Shown piece by piece: positions 1-9,674 of a stretch of 47,337 nt of DNA; positions within the stretch are counted from its first letter, which is position 1; every line of letters begins with the position of its first letter. The notes under the pieces were generated by a model that saw nothing but the letters and a program-made list of their open reading frames with translations, was not told the origin of the DNA and did not search any database. The stretch covers positions 1 through 47,337 of the forward strand of contig JAPJNH010000071.1 in the NCBI GenBank assembly GCA_026461075.1, read 5' to 3'. The DNA is from Chitinophagales bacterium (GTDB lineage: Bacteria; Bacteroidota; Bacteroidia; Chitinophagales; CAIODY01). Position numbers and translations under genes: made by a program.

Positions 1-31
1 ATTTAAAATGGTTTCCCAATTTTTAATTTTT

Positions 32-50
32 AATCTTTAATTTTTAATTT
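32..50 (+). repeat. AT-rich intergenic repeat, copy 1
   Basis: A copy of a 19-nt AT-rich element with consensus AATCTTTAATTnTTAATT. It runs into the asnS stop codon. Other copies are at 21051, 41778 and (inverted) 46984. All are intergenic and just 3' of a gene. The first 31 bases of the window are also AT-rich and hold no gene. Confidence 0.5.
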
Positions 51-1485
51 AAAAAGCTGCATTCTTCGGATAACGTGGGAATGGAATCACGTCGCGGATA
101 TTACCCATACCTGTAACGAATAATACCAAACGCTCGAAGCCTAAGCCAAAGCCGGCATGCGGACAAGTACCGAAACGGCGTGTATCCAAATACCAGTACA
201 TCTCTTCGGCAGGGATATGCATCTCTTCCATACGTTGCTCGAGCAAATGTAAACGCTCTTCACGCTGACTGCCACCAACGATCTCGCCGATGCCAGGGAA
301 CAAAATGTCCATCGCACGAACCGTCTTACCGTCTTCGTTCATACGCATGTAGAATGCTTTGATATCTTTTGGATAGTCTGTTAAAATAACCGGACGTTTG
401 AAATGCTTCTCTACTAAATAACGCTCGTGCTCACTTTGTAAATCAACACCCCATGCATCAACAGGATAGGCGAACTTCTTCTTCTTGTTAGGCGTCGACT
501 CACGTAAAATATCAATCGCCTCGGTATAAGTCAAACGAACGAATTCGTTATTGGCTACAAATTGTAAACTTTCTAAAAGCCCCATTTCACTGCGCTCGTT
601 CATCGGCTTTTGCTTCTCTTCTTCTGCCAAACGTTGATCTAAGAACGCCAGATCATCCGCATTCTTCGACATCGCTTGTTCAATACAGAATTTCAACAAA
701 CCTTCTGCCAAATCCATATTGTCGTTCAAATCATTAAACGCAACTTCTGGTTCAATCATCCAGAATTCTGCCAAGTGACGCGTAGTATTCGAATTCTCTG
801 CACGGAATGTTGGTCCGAAGGTATAGACTTCACTCAAAGCCATCGCACCTAATTCTGCTTCCAACTGACCAGAAACGGTAAGGTTGGTAGCGCGACCAAA
901 GAAATCTTCTTTATAGTTGATACTCCCGTCTTCGTTACGTGGCGGGTTGTTTTTATCCAGAACAGAAACACTGAACATCTGTCCAGCACCTTCCGCATCG
1001 GAAGCGGTGATAACAGGTGTATGTAAATAGACAAAGCCACGGCTTTGGAAATACTCGTGAATAGCGTAAGAAAGGGTATTACGAACGCGGTTGATCGCTC
1101 CGAAGGTATTCGTACGGAAACGCAAATGCGCAATCTCGCGAAGGAATTCCAAAGAGTGTTTTTTCGGTTGTAACGGGAATTTCTCCGCATCACAATCGCC
1201 TAATATTTCTAAGTTTTCACAGATAAGTTCATATTTCTGTCCTTTACCTTGTGAAGGGACAATTTTACCCGCAATAGATAAGGCCGCACCTGTCGTGATA
1301 CGCTTTAACGTAGCCTCTTCCATCGTATTAAAATCAACGACAATCTGCAAATTAGCGTTCGTGCTACCGTCATTTAACGCGATAAATTGGTTGTTACGAA
1401 AAGTACGTACCCATCCCATTACCGTTGCTTGATAGTCGTGTTGCTCCGAAGCAAGAATGTCTTTGATTTTAGTTCTTTTAGCCAT
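49..1485 (-). CDS. asnS: Asparaginyl-tRNA synthetase
   Basis: Class IIb aminoacyl-tRNA synthetase that charges tRNA-Asn with asparagine in the cytoplasm. An N-terminal OB-fold anticodon-binding domain (about residues 1-120) is followed by the class II catalytic core. Motif 2 is seen as FRAEN and motif 3 as GFGLGFERL close to the C-terminus. The 478-residue length is normal for bacterial AsnS. The start at [11 protein letters not shown] is chosen because the 16 upstream in-frame codons do not look like AsnS and overlap the promoter. It is divergent from the dipeptidase gene. A perfect -7 box TACTTTTG lies 28 nt upstream of the start. gatC is also in this window, yet a direct AsnRS is present, so GatCAB may mainly serve Gln-tRNA here; that last point is inference. 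Confidence 0.97.
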   Translation of the reverse strand: MAKRTKIKDILASEQHDYQATVMGWVRTFRNNQFIALNDGSTNANLQIVVDFNTMEEATLKRITTGAALSIAGKIVPSQGKGQKYELICENLEILGDCDAEKFPLQPKKHSLEFLREIAHLRFRTNTFGAINRVRNTLSYAIHEYFQSRGFVYLHTPVITASDAEGAGQMFSVSVLDKNNPPRNEDGSINYKEDFFGRATNLTVSGQLEAELGAMALSEVYTFGPTFRAENSNTTRHLAEFWMIEPEVAFNDLNDNMDLAEGLLKFCIEQAMSKNADDLAFLDQRLAEEEKQKPMNERSEMGLLESLQFVANNEFVRLTYTEAIDILRESTPNKKKKFAYPVDAWGVDLQSEHERYLVEKHFKRPVILTDYPKDIKAFYMRMNEDGKTVRAMDILFPGIGEIVGGSQREERLHLLEQRMEEMHIPAEEMYWYLDTRRFGTCPHAGFGLGFERLVLFVTGMGNIRDVIPFPRYPKNAAF

Positions 1486-1513
1486 AATCTGAAATATGTT
1501 TAAACAAGAAGTG

Positions 1514-1521
1514 CAAAAGTA
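1514..1521 (-). promoter_or_regulatory. asnS promoter, -7 box TACTTTTG
   Basis: A perfect match to the Bacteroidota -7 consensus TAnnTTTG on the minus strand, 28 nt before the asnS ATG. I see no TTG at the expected -33 spacing, so the assignment rests on the -7 box and its position. Confidence 0.5.
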
Positions 1522-1574
1522 AGACAAAAGCACAAGCTTTGCCCAAAATTCCTTCTAAAAAGGGAGAATTTTGC

Positions 1575-1582
1575 TACCTTTA
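1575..1582 (+). promoter_or_regulatory. Dipeptidase promoter, -7 box TACCTTTA
   Basis: Seven of eight positions match TAnnTTTG, 22 nt before the ATG at 1605. The box is directly preceded by TTTTGC, a feature shared with other promoters in the window. No clear -33 element is visible. Confidence 0.4.
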
Positions 1583-1604
1583 TCGTCCTAAATTACCCAA
1601 TAAA

Positions 1605-2966
1605 ATGGAAGCTTGGAAAAATTACCAGGAGGAAAACAAAGATCGTTTCCTCAATGAATTGATGGATTTGTTGCGCATCCCATCTGTAAGTGCCGACAGC
1701 CGTTTTAACGCCGACACAGAACGTTGTGCCGAAGAAGTAGCTGCTCGTCTTCGTGAAGCAGGTGCTGATAAAGTTGAAATTTGTAAGACAGCCGGACATC
1801 CAATTGTCTACGGTGAAAAAATAATGAATGCCGCTTGGCCTACCGTTTTGGTATATGGTCACTACGACGTTCAACCTGCTGATCCATTAGAATTGTGGCA
1901 TACGCCTCCGTTCGAGCCTACCATCCGCGATGGAAAAATCTACGCTCGCGGTAGCGCCGACGATAAAGGACAGTTCTACATGCATGTGAAAGCATTCGAA
2001 ACGATGATGCGTACGAATACGATGACCTGCAACTTGAAATTCATGATCGAAGGAGAAGAAGAAGTGGGTAGTAGTAACTTGGGTACCTTCCTTCGTGAAA
2101 ATAAAGAGCGTTTAAAATCCGATCTAGTATTGGTTTCAGATACTTCTATGCTTTCTATGGAAAACCCTTCTATCGAAGTTGGTTTACGTGGCTTGGCTTA
2201 TATGGAAGTGGAAGTAACTGGCCCTAATCGCGATTTACATAGTGGTGTATATGGTGGCGCAGTTGCCAATCCAATCACTGTTTTGGCTAAAATGATCGCT
2301 TCTTGCCATGATGAAAATAATCATATCACCGTTCAAGGTTTTTATGATAAAGTAGTGAATCTTTCTGCCGAAGAACGCGCTGAAATGGCGAAGACACCTT
2401 GGGATGATGCTGAATATGCAAAAGACCTAGGCGTTGAATCTTTGTGGGGCGAGAAAGGCTATAGCAGCATCGAACGCACAGGAATCCGTCCTACTTTAGA
2501 ACTAAATGGTATCTGGGGTGGTTATACAGGAGAAGGTGCAAAGACGGTATTGCCTTCTAAAGCCTTCGCAAAAATCTCTATGCGTTTAGTACCTAATCAA
2601 AGCTCTGATGAAATCGCTGCTTTGTTCACCAAACATTTCGAAGCAATCGCTCCGAATACGGTAAAAGTGAAAGTTACAGCGCATCATGGTGGCGAACCTG
2701 TAGTAACACCTACAGATTCTAAAGCCTATAAAGCAGCTCACCGTGCCATCGAAACAACGTTCGGAAAGGCGCCAATCCCAACACGTGGAGGCGGTTCTAT
2801 TCCTATCGTTGCCTTGTTCGAAGAAGTGCTTGGCTTGAAAACAGTTTTGATGGGCTTCGGTTTGGATAGCGATGCATTGCACTCTCCAAACGAACACTAT
2901 CATGTCTTCAACTACTTCAAAGGCATCGAAACCATTCCTTATTTCTTCAAATACTTAGCTGAATAA
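1605..2966 (+). CDS. M20 family dipeptidase
   Basis: Zinc-dependent aminopeptidase/dipeptidase of family M20 (CNDP/carnosinase-like), which probably hydrolyses di- and short peptides in the cytoplasm. Visible metal-site motifs are GHYDVQP, ARGSADDKGQ (bridging Asp), IEGEEEVGS (catalytic and ligand Glu), VSDTS, and a C-terminal LHSPNEHYH with the last ligand His. The lid/dimerisation domain lies between, with RDLHSG. The 453-residue length is typical. The start MEAWKNYQEEN is chosen over the upstream in-frame ATG, which would precede the -7 box. It heads the plus-strand run, with glutaryl-CoA dehydrogenase 19 nt downstream. The exact peptide substrate cannot be told from sequence. Confidence 0.93.
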   Translation: MEAWKNYQEENKDRFLNELMDLLRIPSVSADSRFNADTERCAEEVAARLREAGADKVEICKTAGHPIVYGEKIMNAAWPTVLVYGHYDVQPADPLELWHTPPFEPTIRDGKIYARGSADDKGQFYMHVKAFETMMRTNTMTCNLKFMIEGEEEVGSSNLGTFLRENKERLKSDLVLVSDTSMLSMENPSIEVGLRGLAYMEVEVTGPNRDLHSGVYGGAVANPITVLAKMIASCHDENNHITVQGFYDKVVNLSAEERAEMAKTPWDDAEYAKDLGVESLWGEKGYSSIERTGIRPTLELNGIWGGYTGEGAKTVLPSKAFAKISMRLVPNQSSDEIAALFTKHFEAIAPNTVKVKVTAHHGGEPVVTPTDSKAYKAAHRAIETTFGKAPIPTRGGGSIPIVALFEEVLGLKTVLMGFGLDSDALHSPNEHYHVFNYFKGIETIPYFFKYLAE

Positions 2967-2985
2967 TACATTTAAACCTTTTACT

Positions 2986-4164
2986 ATGTACACCGATAAG
3001 TTTCAATACCACGATTATTATTTGATGGACGAATTATTGACGGAAGAGCATAAGCTGATCCGCCAATCTGTTCGCGATTTCGTAAAGGCTGAAATCAGTC
3101 CTATCATCGAAGATTACGCTCAACAAGCGAAGTTCCCACAACATTTGGTAAAACGCTTAGGCGAAATGGGTTGCTTTGGTCCGACGATCCCTGTGGAATA
3201 CGGTGGAGGCGGATTAGATCAAATCTCCTACGGTTTGATGATGATGGAATTAGAACGTTGTGATAGCGGCATCCGTTCAACGGCTTCTGTACAAGGTTCT
3301 TTAGTAATGTATCCTATCTACGCGTATGGCTCTGAAGAGCAACGTCGTAAGTATTTGCCAAAACTAGCTTCTGGTGAATGGTTGGGTTGTTTCGGTCTTA
3401 CCGAACCAAACTACGGCTCCGATCCAGGATCGATGGTTACTAATTTCAAAGATGCAGGCGACCATGTGATTTTGAATGGTGCGAAAATGTGGATTTCTAA
3501 CGCTCCGTTCGCGCAAGTGGCTATTGTTTGGGCGAAGAATGAAGCAGGTGAAATCCAAGGTTTGATCGTAGAACGCGGTATGGAAGGCTTTACAACGCCT
3601 GAAACACATGGCAAATGGAGCTTACGCGCTTCAGCTACCGGCGAATTGGTTTTCGATAATGTAAAAGTTCCAAAAGAAAATATCTTGCCGAACGTGAAAG
3701 GTTTGAAAGGACCATTAGGTTGCTTGAGCTCTGCACGTTATGGTATCGCTTGGGGTGCTTTAGGTTCGGCATTAGACTGTTACGATTCTGCCTTGCGTTA
3801 TGCAAAAGATCGTGTGCAGTTTGGTAAACCTATCGCAGGTTTCCAATTGACACAAAAGAAATTGGCTGAAATGATCACTGAAATCACGAAAGCGCAATTG
3901 TTGATGTGGCGTTTGGGTACTTTGAAAAATGAGAACCGTGCAACCCCTGCACAAATCTCTATGGCTAAACGTAATAGCGTAGAATTGGCGTTGAACGTGG
4001 CTCGCGAAGCTCGTCAAATCCACGGTGGTATGGGTATCACCGGAGAATTCAGCATTATGCGTCATATGATGAACTTAGAGTCAGTAGTGACGTATGAAGG
4101 TACACACGATATCCATTTACTAATCACTGGTATGGATGTGACTGGTATCAACGCGTTTAAATAA
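2986..4164 (+). CDS. gcdH: Glutaryl-CoA dehydrogenase
   Basis: FAD-dependent acyl-CoA dehydrogenase that oxidises and decarboxylates glutaryl-CoA to crotonyl-CoA, the shared end of lysine and tryptophan breakdown. The 392 residues keep features that separate GCDH from other acyl-CoA dehydrogenases: the Arg in DSGIRS (Arg97, equivalent to human Arg94, which binds the glutaryl carboxylate), the LGCFGLTEPNYGSDP segment, and the catalytic Glu in YEGTHDIH (about Glu371). The start is the ATG 20 nt after the dipeptidase stop. prfB begins only 9 nt after its stop, so the genes are likely co-transcribed. ACMSD at 21075 could feed the same route. Confidence 0.93.
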   Translation: MYTDKFQYHDYYLMDELLTEEHKLIRQSVRDFVKAEISPIIEDYAQQAKFPQHLVKRLGEMGCFGPTIPVEYGGGGLDQISYGLMMMELERCDSGIRSTASVQGSLVMYPIYAYGSEEQRRKYLPKLASGEWLGCFGLTEPNYGSDPGSMVTNFKDAGDHVILNGAKMWISNAPFAQVAIVWAKNEAGEIQGLIVERGMEGFTTPETHGKWSLRASATGELVFDNVKVPKENILPNVKGLKGPLGCLSSARYGIAWGALGSALDCYDSALRYAKDRVQFGKPIAGFQLTQKKLAEMITEITKAQLLMWRLGTLKNENRATPAQISMAKRNSVELALNVAREARQIHGGMGITGEFSIMRHMMNLESVVTYEGTHDIHLLITGMDVTGINAFK

Positions 4165-4173
4165 TTTTATTGA

Positions 4174-5269
4174 ATGACAGCAGATAACCTGAAACATATA
4201 CAGGAGCGCACCGCGGCTTTAAAGCGGTTTCTTTGACATCGACACTCGTGTCGATAAACATCGTCAAGAACAAGCCCTCACCTTAGCACCCGACTTCTGG
4301 TCGGATGCTAAGCGTGCAGAAGGCATCATGAAATCGATCAAAACAGAGCTTTTCTGGATCAACGCCTATAACCAAACGCAGACTGCAGTAGATGACGTAG
4401 CCGTGCTTTACGACTTTCAACAAGCCGGTGATGTGACGGAGGAAGAAGTGGATGCAGCCTATCAAAAGGCGATTAACGAAATCGAAGACTTACAATTCAA
4501 GGCTACACTCGACAAATCGGAAGATGCGATGGGTTGTGTGCTTACCATCAATGCAGGTGCCGGCGGAACGGAAAGTTGCGACTGGGCTTCTATGTTGATG
4601 CGTATGTATCTGCGCTTCGCCGAACAGAAAGGCTATAAGGTAACAGAAGCAGATCTTCAAGATGGAGATGTCGCCGGCGTCAAATCGGTGACCCTCGAAA
4701 TCGAAGGGGAATTCGCCTATGGATTCTTGAAGAGTGAAAGTGGGGTGCACCGATTGGTTCGCATCTCGCCATTCGACTCCAACGCTCGTCGCCATACCTC
4801 TTTCGTCTCCGTATTCGTCTATCCAATGGTCGATGATACAATCGAAATTGAAATCAACGAAGCCGATATCGAGCTGCAAACCTCGCGAAGCGGCGGCGCC
4901 GGCGGACAGAACGTCAATAAGGTAGAAACGAAAGTACAGTTGACACACAAGCCAACAGGTATCGTAGTCGTTTGTCAGGTAGAACGCTCTCAGATGGGCA
5001 ACCGTGAACGCGCGATGAAAATGTTGAAGAGCCAGCTCTATGAACTAGAACTTCGTAAGCGTAACGAAGAAAGAGATAAACTCAACTCTACGAAAAAGAA
5101 AATTGAGTGGGGCTCGCAAATACGTTCCTATGTTTTGCATCCTTATAAATTGATAAAAGATCATCGCACAGATTATGAAGTCGGTAACGTACAACCTGTT
5201 CTAGATGGAGATCTCGACGGTTTTATCAAAGCCTTCCTCATGATGGATGTGCCAGATCAACCCGCCTAA
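4174..5269 (+). CDS. prfB: Peptide chain release factor 2 (programmed +1 frameshift)
   Basis: RF2 releases the finished peptide at UGA and UAA stops. The first 20 codons (from ATG 4174) end at an in-frame TGA (4234-4236) inside the classic slip site CTTTGAC. Skipping T4234 continues in the +1 frame with GAC ATC GAC to the stop at 5267-5269, giving 364 residues. Motifs are SPF (in RISPFDSN, stop-codon recognition) and GGQ (in GGAGGQNVN, peptidyl-tRNA hydrolysis). The frameshift is autoregulatory: low RF2 causes more slippage. In Escherichia coli a strong AGGGGG lies three bases before CTT. Here that place holds only AAGCGG, a poor Shine-Dalgarno match. A simple gene caller would start the gene late at 4328 and lose the N-terminus. 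Spacing to the nif3-like gene is 9 nt. Confidence 0.97.
4231..4237 (+). promoter_or_regulatory. prfB +1 frameshift site CTTTGAC
   Basis: The slippery codon CTT is followed by the in-frame TGA and C, the near-universal RF2 recoding site. The phase before it reads ATG to TTT-CTT. The phase after it reads GAC ATC GAC ACT and joins the RF2 body. Confidence 0.95.
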
Positions 5270-5278
5270 ATTTTAGTT

Positions 5279-6379
5279 ATGTCGATACTCCTACGCGATA
5301 TTATGACGGCCATTGAAGACTTCGCTCCGCGCGTCTATCAAGAGTCGTATGATAACAGCGGACTGATCTATGGTAGACCAGAAATGCCTATCCATGGCGC
5401 TTTGCTTACATTAGATTGTACCGAAGCAGTAATCGACGAGGCGATTGCAAAGGATTGTAATTTAATAATCGCGCATCATCCGATTGTTTTCAAAGGACTG
5501 AAGCAGTTTACTGGAAAGAATTATGTGGAGCGTACCTTATTAAAGGCGATCGAAAATAAAATAGCCATCTATGCCTGTCATACAAATCTTGATAAGGTAA
5601 AGGGTGGCGTGAGCTTCGAAATGGCCAATCGTATAGGATTGATTGACACTCGCATATTAAAGGCAGAAAGCGGTCATTTGAATAAATTGGTGACCTATAT
5701 TCCTAAAGCAAGTGCAGACGCCCTCCGTGAGGCACTCGCTGCCGCAGGCGCTGGTAAAATTGGCGACTACGACAGTTGTAGCTTTAGCAGCATGGGGGAA
5801 GGACGCTTTCGTGCTAACGAACAAGCGCAGCCTTTTGTAGGTAAAAAAGGGGAGTGGCATACCGAACCCGAAGAGAAAGTAGAGGTGATTGTCGATAATG
5901 CACGCCTAGGAATGGTGATTGCTGCGATGAAGGCAAATCATCCTTATGAGGAGCCAGCCTATGAAATCCATCCCGTGAAAAATGAGTACAGTGAAGTAGG
6001 ACTGGGTGTGATCGGAAATCTAGCGGAGCCGATGGATGAAATCAGCTTTTTAGAGCGATTAAAGGAGGTTTTTCAGCTAAAAACACTGAAATATACCCCT
6101 GTTTTAGGAAAAAAGGTGCAAAAAATCGCCCTTTGTGGTGGATCGGGAAGCTTTTTAATCGAGACGGCTAAAAGTGCCGGAGCCGATGTTTATGTGACGG
6201 CAGATATTAAATATCATGAGTTTTTCGATGCTGATAATCAATTACTTTTGGCTGATATAGGGCATTTCGAGAGTGAACAATATACTTACGCTATATTTGA
6301 ACGAATAATTAGAGAAAAATTTCCTAACTTCGCCCTCCAAATTAGCTCAATCAATACTAATCCTATAAATTTTCTATAA
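5279..6379 (+). CDS. Nif3-like dinuclear metal-centre protein
   Basis: Member of the NIF3/YbgI/YqfO family, with a dinuclear metal site but no firmly settled role (GTP cyclohydrolase I type 2-like in some annotations). Visible ligand motifs are IIAHHPIVFKGLK near residue 65, ACHTNLD near residue 100, and a C-terminal HFESEQ. A PII-like insert in the middle (roughly residues 130-240) makes it the long 366-residue form seen in Bacillus YqfO, not the short E. coli form. Its stop codon shares one base (TAATG) with the following zinc-ribbon gene, so the two are translationally coupled. That pairing is common in this phylum. Confidence 0.9.
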   Translation: MSILLRDIMTAIEDFAPRVYQESYDNSGLIYGRPEMPIHGALLTLDCTEAVIDEAIAKDCNLIIAHHPIVFKGLKQFTGKNYVERTLLKAIENKIAIYACHTNLDKVKGGVSFEMANRIGLIDTRILKAESGHLNKLVTYIPKASADALREALAAAGAGKIGDYDSCSFSSMGEGRFRANEQAQPFVGKKGEWHTEPEEKVEVIVDNARLGMVIAAMKANHPYEEPAYEIHPVKNEYSEVGLGVIGNLAEPMDEISFLERLKEVFQLKTLKYTPVLGKKVQKIALCGGSGSFLIETAKSAGADVYVTADIKYHEFFDADNQLLLADIGHFESEQYTYAIFERIIREKFPNFALQISSINTNPINFL

Positions 6380-7119
6380 TGGCTGTCCAAAAAGAAATCC
6401 CCGTTGAAGAAAAATTGCGTGCTTTGTTCACCTTGCAACAAATCGATGCTAAAATCAACGAAATCAAAACCATCCGCGGCGAATTGCCAATGGAAGTAAG
6501 AGATTTGGAGGATGAATTAGAAGGTTTGAAAACTCGTATCGCCCATTTGGAACAAGATTTAGCAGATGCTGAACAAGTAATTGCGAACTACAAAGCAGCA
6601 AAGAAAGAGGCAGAAGCTCAAGTGAAGAAGTACGAAAAACAACAAGATAACGTTAAGAACAACCGTGAATTCGATGCGCTTTCTAAAGAAATCGAAATGG
6701 CGAAGTTGGAGTCTCAACTGAACGAAAAGCGTGCGAAGGATTATGTAGAAACAGTTAGTGCTAAACAAACTGCTCTAGAAGAAGCGCAAAAGAATATCAA
6801 GGATAAAGAGAAATTCTTAAAGACTAAAAAGTCTGAATTAGAAAACGTAATCTCTGAAACAGAAGCAGAAGAGTTCGAATTAAACGAACAAGCGAACGAA
6901 GCACGTACTTCGATTGAAGAACGTTTGTTGATGGGTTATGACAAAATTCGTCGTAACTACAAAAACGGTCTTGCGGTAGTTACTGTTCAACGTGATGCTT
7001 GTGGTGGTTGCTTCAACCGTATCCCGCCGCAACGTCAGATCGAAATTCGTCAACACCGTAAGGTAATCTTGTGCGAACATTGCGGTCGTATTTTGGTAGA
7101 CGAATCATTGGCTCAATAA
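6379..7119 (+). CDS. Coiled-coil zinc-ribbon protein (C4-type)
   Basis: A 246-residue protein with a long charged N-terminal coiled coil (about residues 25-180, rich in Glu, Lys and Ala heptads) and a C-terminal C4 zinc ribbon. The zinc ligands are CGGC near residue 208 and CEHC near residue 233. This is the DUF164/zf-RING_7 family found across bacteria (similar to CT398/CdsZ of Chlamydia and HP0958 of Helicobacter, which bind sigma-54 or secretion partners). The partner here is unknown. The start ATG overlaps the nif3-like stop by one base, and a TPR gene follows after 4 nt. Confidence 0.88.
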   Translation: MAVQKEIPVEEKLRALFTLQQIDAKINEIKTIRGELPMEVRDLEDELEGLKTRIAHLEQDLADAEQVIANYKAAKKEAEAQVKKYEKQQDNVKNNREFDALSKEIEMAKLESQLNEKRAKDYVETVSAKQTALEEAQKNIKDKEKFLKTKKSELENVISETEAEEFELNEQANEARTSIEERLLMGYDKIRRNYKNGLAVVTVQRDACGGCFNRIPPQRQIEIRQHRKVILCEHCGRILVDESLAQ

Positions 7120-7123
7120 GTTT

Positions 7124-8650
7124 ATGCGGTTATCTCCGCGAAATATTTTCCTTCGAATGCTTCCAATTTTTATTGGGAGCATTCTTATTTTCAGTAAGGC
7201 TCAAGCGCACCTCTCCATTGAGTTTACGCCTGCCGCAAGAAAGGTCTATGCGGAAATTATCTCCCTACGTCTTAACAATGTCCCTGCAGCATTAGCCGCC
7301 TTCGAAAAGGCAGAAAAGGATAATGCTGTCAACGGCTATCTTCGTCACAATGCCGATTTCATGCGCTTCTTTATCGAAGAACGCGACGCCGATTTTAGTA
7401 TCGTAGAGGTCAACTTCGATAAGAACTATGAACGTATAGAAAAGACAGATCCTAAAGCACCTATGCGCCTCTACCTTATGGCGCAAATGCAATTGGAACT
7501 CGCCGTCTGCCAAGCGAAAATGGGCGAACTCATGTCGGCTGGTTATCATGTGCAGAAAGCCTACAGTCAGCTAGAAGACAATAAACGTAAATTTCCCGGC
7601 TTCGCTCCGAATTTAATCGGACTAGGACTCATGCATTGTCTGATCGGAACCGTCCCTGCCAAATATCGTTGGGCAGTCAATTTAATGGGCTATGAGGGTA
7701 ATTTGCAACAAGGGATGAATGAGTTGTATCAAGCGAAAGCCTTTGTAAAAAAGAACAACTTCTATTGTGCCGAAGAGCTCGACTTTATCTATGTCTATGG
7801 TCTTTTGTACATGTCGAATGAAAAGAAAAAAGCCTGGGCTGAAGCAAAAGCGCTTCAGCAGCAACATCCAGATAACTTACTCTATACTTATCTAGCGACT
7901 GTCGTGGCTTACGCCAATAACTATAATGAAGAAGGTTTGAATGTCTTAAACGCGCGACCGAAGGGAGCGGCGTATACCCCTTTTGTCTATCTCGATTATC
8001 TCACCGGAATGGGTAAGTTGCGTCGCTTAGATCCAGATGCAGAGACCTATTTCGAACGTTTTCTGAAAGATAAATCACGTCGTAACTTTCTTAAAGATGC
8101 TTGTCAGAAAATGGCCTGGAGCTACTTACTAAAAGGCGATAACGAAGGCTTTAAAAAGAATATGGCTCGCGTTAAAACTATCGGTCATACCGAAGTCGAC
8201 GCCGACCGTCAGGCACTTCGCGAGGCAGAAGCTAAGGATGTCCCAAATGTATTATTGCTGCGTGCACGTTTGCTCTGCGATGGAGGCTATTATCAGAAGG
8301 CGATCAACGAACTCGCGGGTCATAAATCCAATGAATTCAAAGCAAAAAAAGAACAAGCTGAATTTGTCTATAGAGCAGGTAGAATCTATCAAGAATGGGG
8401 ACAAGTAGATAAAGCTATTCCTTATTTCGAAACAGCAATGCTGCTCGGAGCCGGCTTGCCACAATGGTTTGAAGCGAGTGCAGCCCTCAACCTCGGGCTG
8501 ATCTATGAAGAAAAAGGAGAGCTCGCTAAAGCCAAAAAATATCTTCAAGCTTGTATCGATTCTAAAAATGTCGACTTTAAAAATGGACTAGAGCAGAAGG
8601 CGAAATCGGCATTAGAACGAATTAAGAAAAAGGAAGCCGCGAAGAAATAA
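7124..8650 (+). CDS. Exported TPR-repeat protein
   Basis: A 508-residue protein with an N-terminal signal segment (a hydrophobic stretch around residues 9-25 ending in KAQA) followed by alpha-helical tetratricopeptide-like repeats. The clearest is near the C-terminus (YRAGRIYQEWGQVDKAIPYFETAM, then ALNLGLIYEEKGELAKAKKYL). It is probably periplasmic or outer-membrane associated and acts as a protein-binding scaffold. The specific partner cannot be inferred. It follows the zinc-ribbon gene by 4 nt and precedes gatC by 41 nt. Confidence 0.8.
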   Translation: MRLSPRNIFLRMLPIFIGSILIFSKAQAHLSIEFTPAARKVYAEIISLRLNNVPAALAAFEKAEKDNAVNGYLRHNADFMRFFIEERDADFSIVEVNFDKNYERIEKTDPKAPMRLYLMAQMQLELAVCQAKMGELMSAGYHVQKAYSQLEDNKRKFPGFAPNLIGLGLMHCLIGTVPAKYRWAVNLMGYEGNLQQGMNELYQAKAFVKKNNFYCAEELDFIYVYGLLYMSNEKKKAWAEAKALQQQHPDNLLYTYLATVVAYANNYNEEGLNVLNARPKGAAYTPFVYLDYLTGMGKLRRLDPDAETYFERFLKDKSRRNFLKDACQKMAWSYLLKGDNEGFKKNMARVKTIGHTEVDADRQALREAEAKDVPNVLLLRARLLCDGGYYQKAINELAGHKSNEFKAKKEQAEFVYRAGRIYQEWGQVDKAIPYFETAMLLGAGLPQWFEASAALNLGLIYEEKGELAKAKKYLQACIDSKNVDFKNGLEQKAKSALERIKKKEAAKK

Positions 8651-8691
8651 GACTTTCCCAAAAATTAACGTACTTTGTAGTAAAGAATTGT

Positions 8692-8985
8692 ATGAAAGCA
8701 GATAAAGACCTCATCGATCGTTTAAGTCATCTAGCTCGCTTAGAGTTTAATGAGCAAGAACAAGGCGCCATTCAGGACGACCTTAACAAGATCTTTGCTT
8801 TTGTGGAGCAATTGCAAAAATTAGATACCTCAGGCGTGGAACCTTTAGTGTATATGAACGAGGATTGGAGCGTCGCTCGTCCGGATGTTCAAGAACAAAC
8901 CATCACTAAAGCGGATGCTTTGAAAAATGCGCCTAGTAAGGATTCCGACTATTTTAAAGTACCTAAAGTTCTTACAAAGAAATAA
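8692..8985 (+). CDS. gatC: Aspartyl/glutamyl-tRNA amidotransferase subunit C
   Basis: The small GatC subunit (97 residues) of the GatCAB amidotransferase, which converts Glu-tRNA-Gln (or Asp-tRNA-Asn) to the amide form. The family pattern is visible: LSHLARLEF near the N-terminus, then a helix ending in [16 protein letters not shown], then the C-terminal RPDV segment. gatA and gatB are not next to it. The ABC ATPase gene begins 2 nt after its stop. A TACTTTG sequence at 8671 could be a weak -7 box of its own. Confidence 0.93.
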   Translation: MKADKDLIDRLSHLARLEFNEQEQGAIQDDLNKIFAFVEQLQKLDTSGVEPLVYMNEDWSVARPDVQEQTITKADALKNAPSKDSDYFKVPKVLTKK

Positions 8986-8987
8986 GC

Positions 8988-9674
8988 GTGGCTGTAATCA
9001 CTTTAGAAAATATCGTCAAGGAATATTATCTCGGGAAGACTGCGGTCCCCGTTTTAAAAGGCATTACACTCGATATCCAGAAAAATGAATATGTCGCACT
9101 CATGGGCCCTAGTGGTAGTGGGAAGTCGACACTCATGAATATTTTAGGCTGTTTGGATCGTCCGAGTTCGGGCGAATATTATATCAACGGACAAGCGATC
9201 AGCAAAGCAAATGAAAATGAGCTCGCTCGCTTGCGCAACAAAGAAATCGGTTTCGTATTTCAATCTTTCAACTTGCTTCCTCGTCTGACAGCATTCGAAA
9301 ATGTTGCCCTTCCATTAGTCTATGCCGGAGTACCGCGTTCTGAACGCGATGCGATTGTGTGGGAGAAAATTGAAGCAGTAGGATTGAAAGATCGTGCACA
9401 TCATAAGCCTAATGAGCTTTCTGGTGGCCAGATTCAGCGTGTAGCCATCGCTCGTAGCCTCGTCAATAATCCATCCATCATTTTAGCGGATGAGCCTACC
9501 GGAAACTTAGATACCAAGACGTCTTTAGAAATTATGCAGGTATTTGAAAAGATACATGCCAATGGAAATACCATTATTCTTGTTACTCACGAAGAAGATA
9601 TTGCGCGTCATGCACGTCGCATCATCCGCTTGCGTGATGGCCTTGTAGCCGACGATTTACAAGTGCCGCATTAA
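8988..9674 (+). CDS. ABC transporter ATP-binding protein (LolD/MacB type)
   Basis: A 228-residue ATPase of the LolD/MacB/FtsE-like class. Walker A is GPSGSGKST (residues 40-48), the Q-loop is [17 protein letters not shown], the signature is [14 protein letters not shown], Walker B is [12 protein letters not shown], and the switch His is in VTHEEDIA. Such ATPases drive lipoprotein release or export with FtsX-like permeases. No permease gene is adjacent, so the partner must be elsewhere. The start codon is GTG, fixed by the gatC stop 2 nt upstream. Its stop overlaps the aroE stop on the other strand by 4 bases. Confidence 0.92.
   Translation: MAVITLENIVKEYYLGKTAVPVLKGITLDIQKNEYVALMGPSGSGKSTLMNILGCLDRPSSGEYYINGQAISKANENELARLRNKEIGFVFQSFNLLPRLTAFENVALPLVYAGVPRSERDAIVWEKIEAVGLKDRAHHKPNELSGGQIQRVAIARSLVNNPSIILADEPTGNLDTKTSLEIMQVFEKIHANGNTIILVTHEEDIARHARRIIRLRDGLVADDLQVPH

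Noticed and set aside
4174-4236. Apparent short gene or broken prfB start ending at TGA 4234
   Set aside because: The stop lies in the canonical RF2 recoding site and the +1 frame joins the RF2 body exactly, so it is programmed frameshifting, not a mutation.
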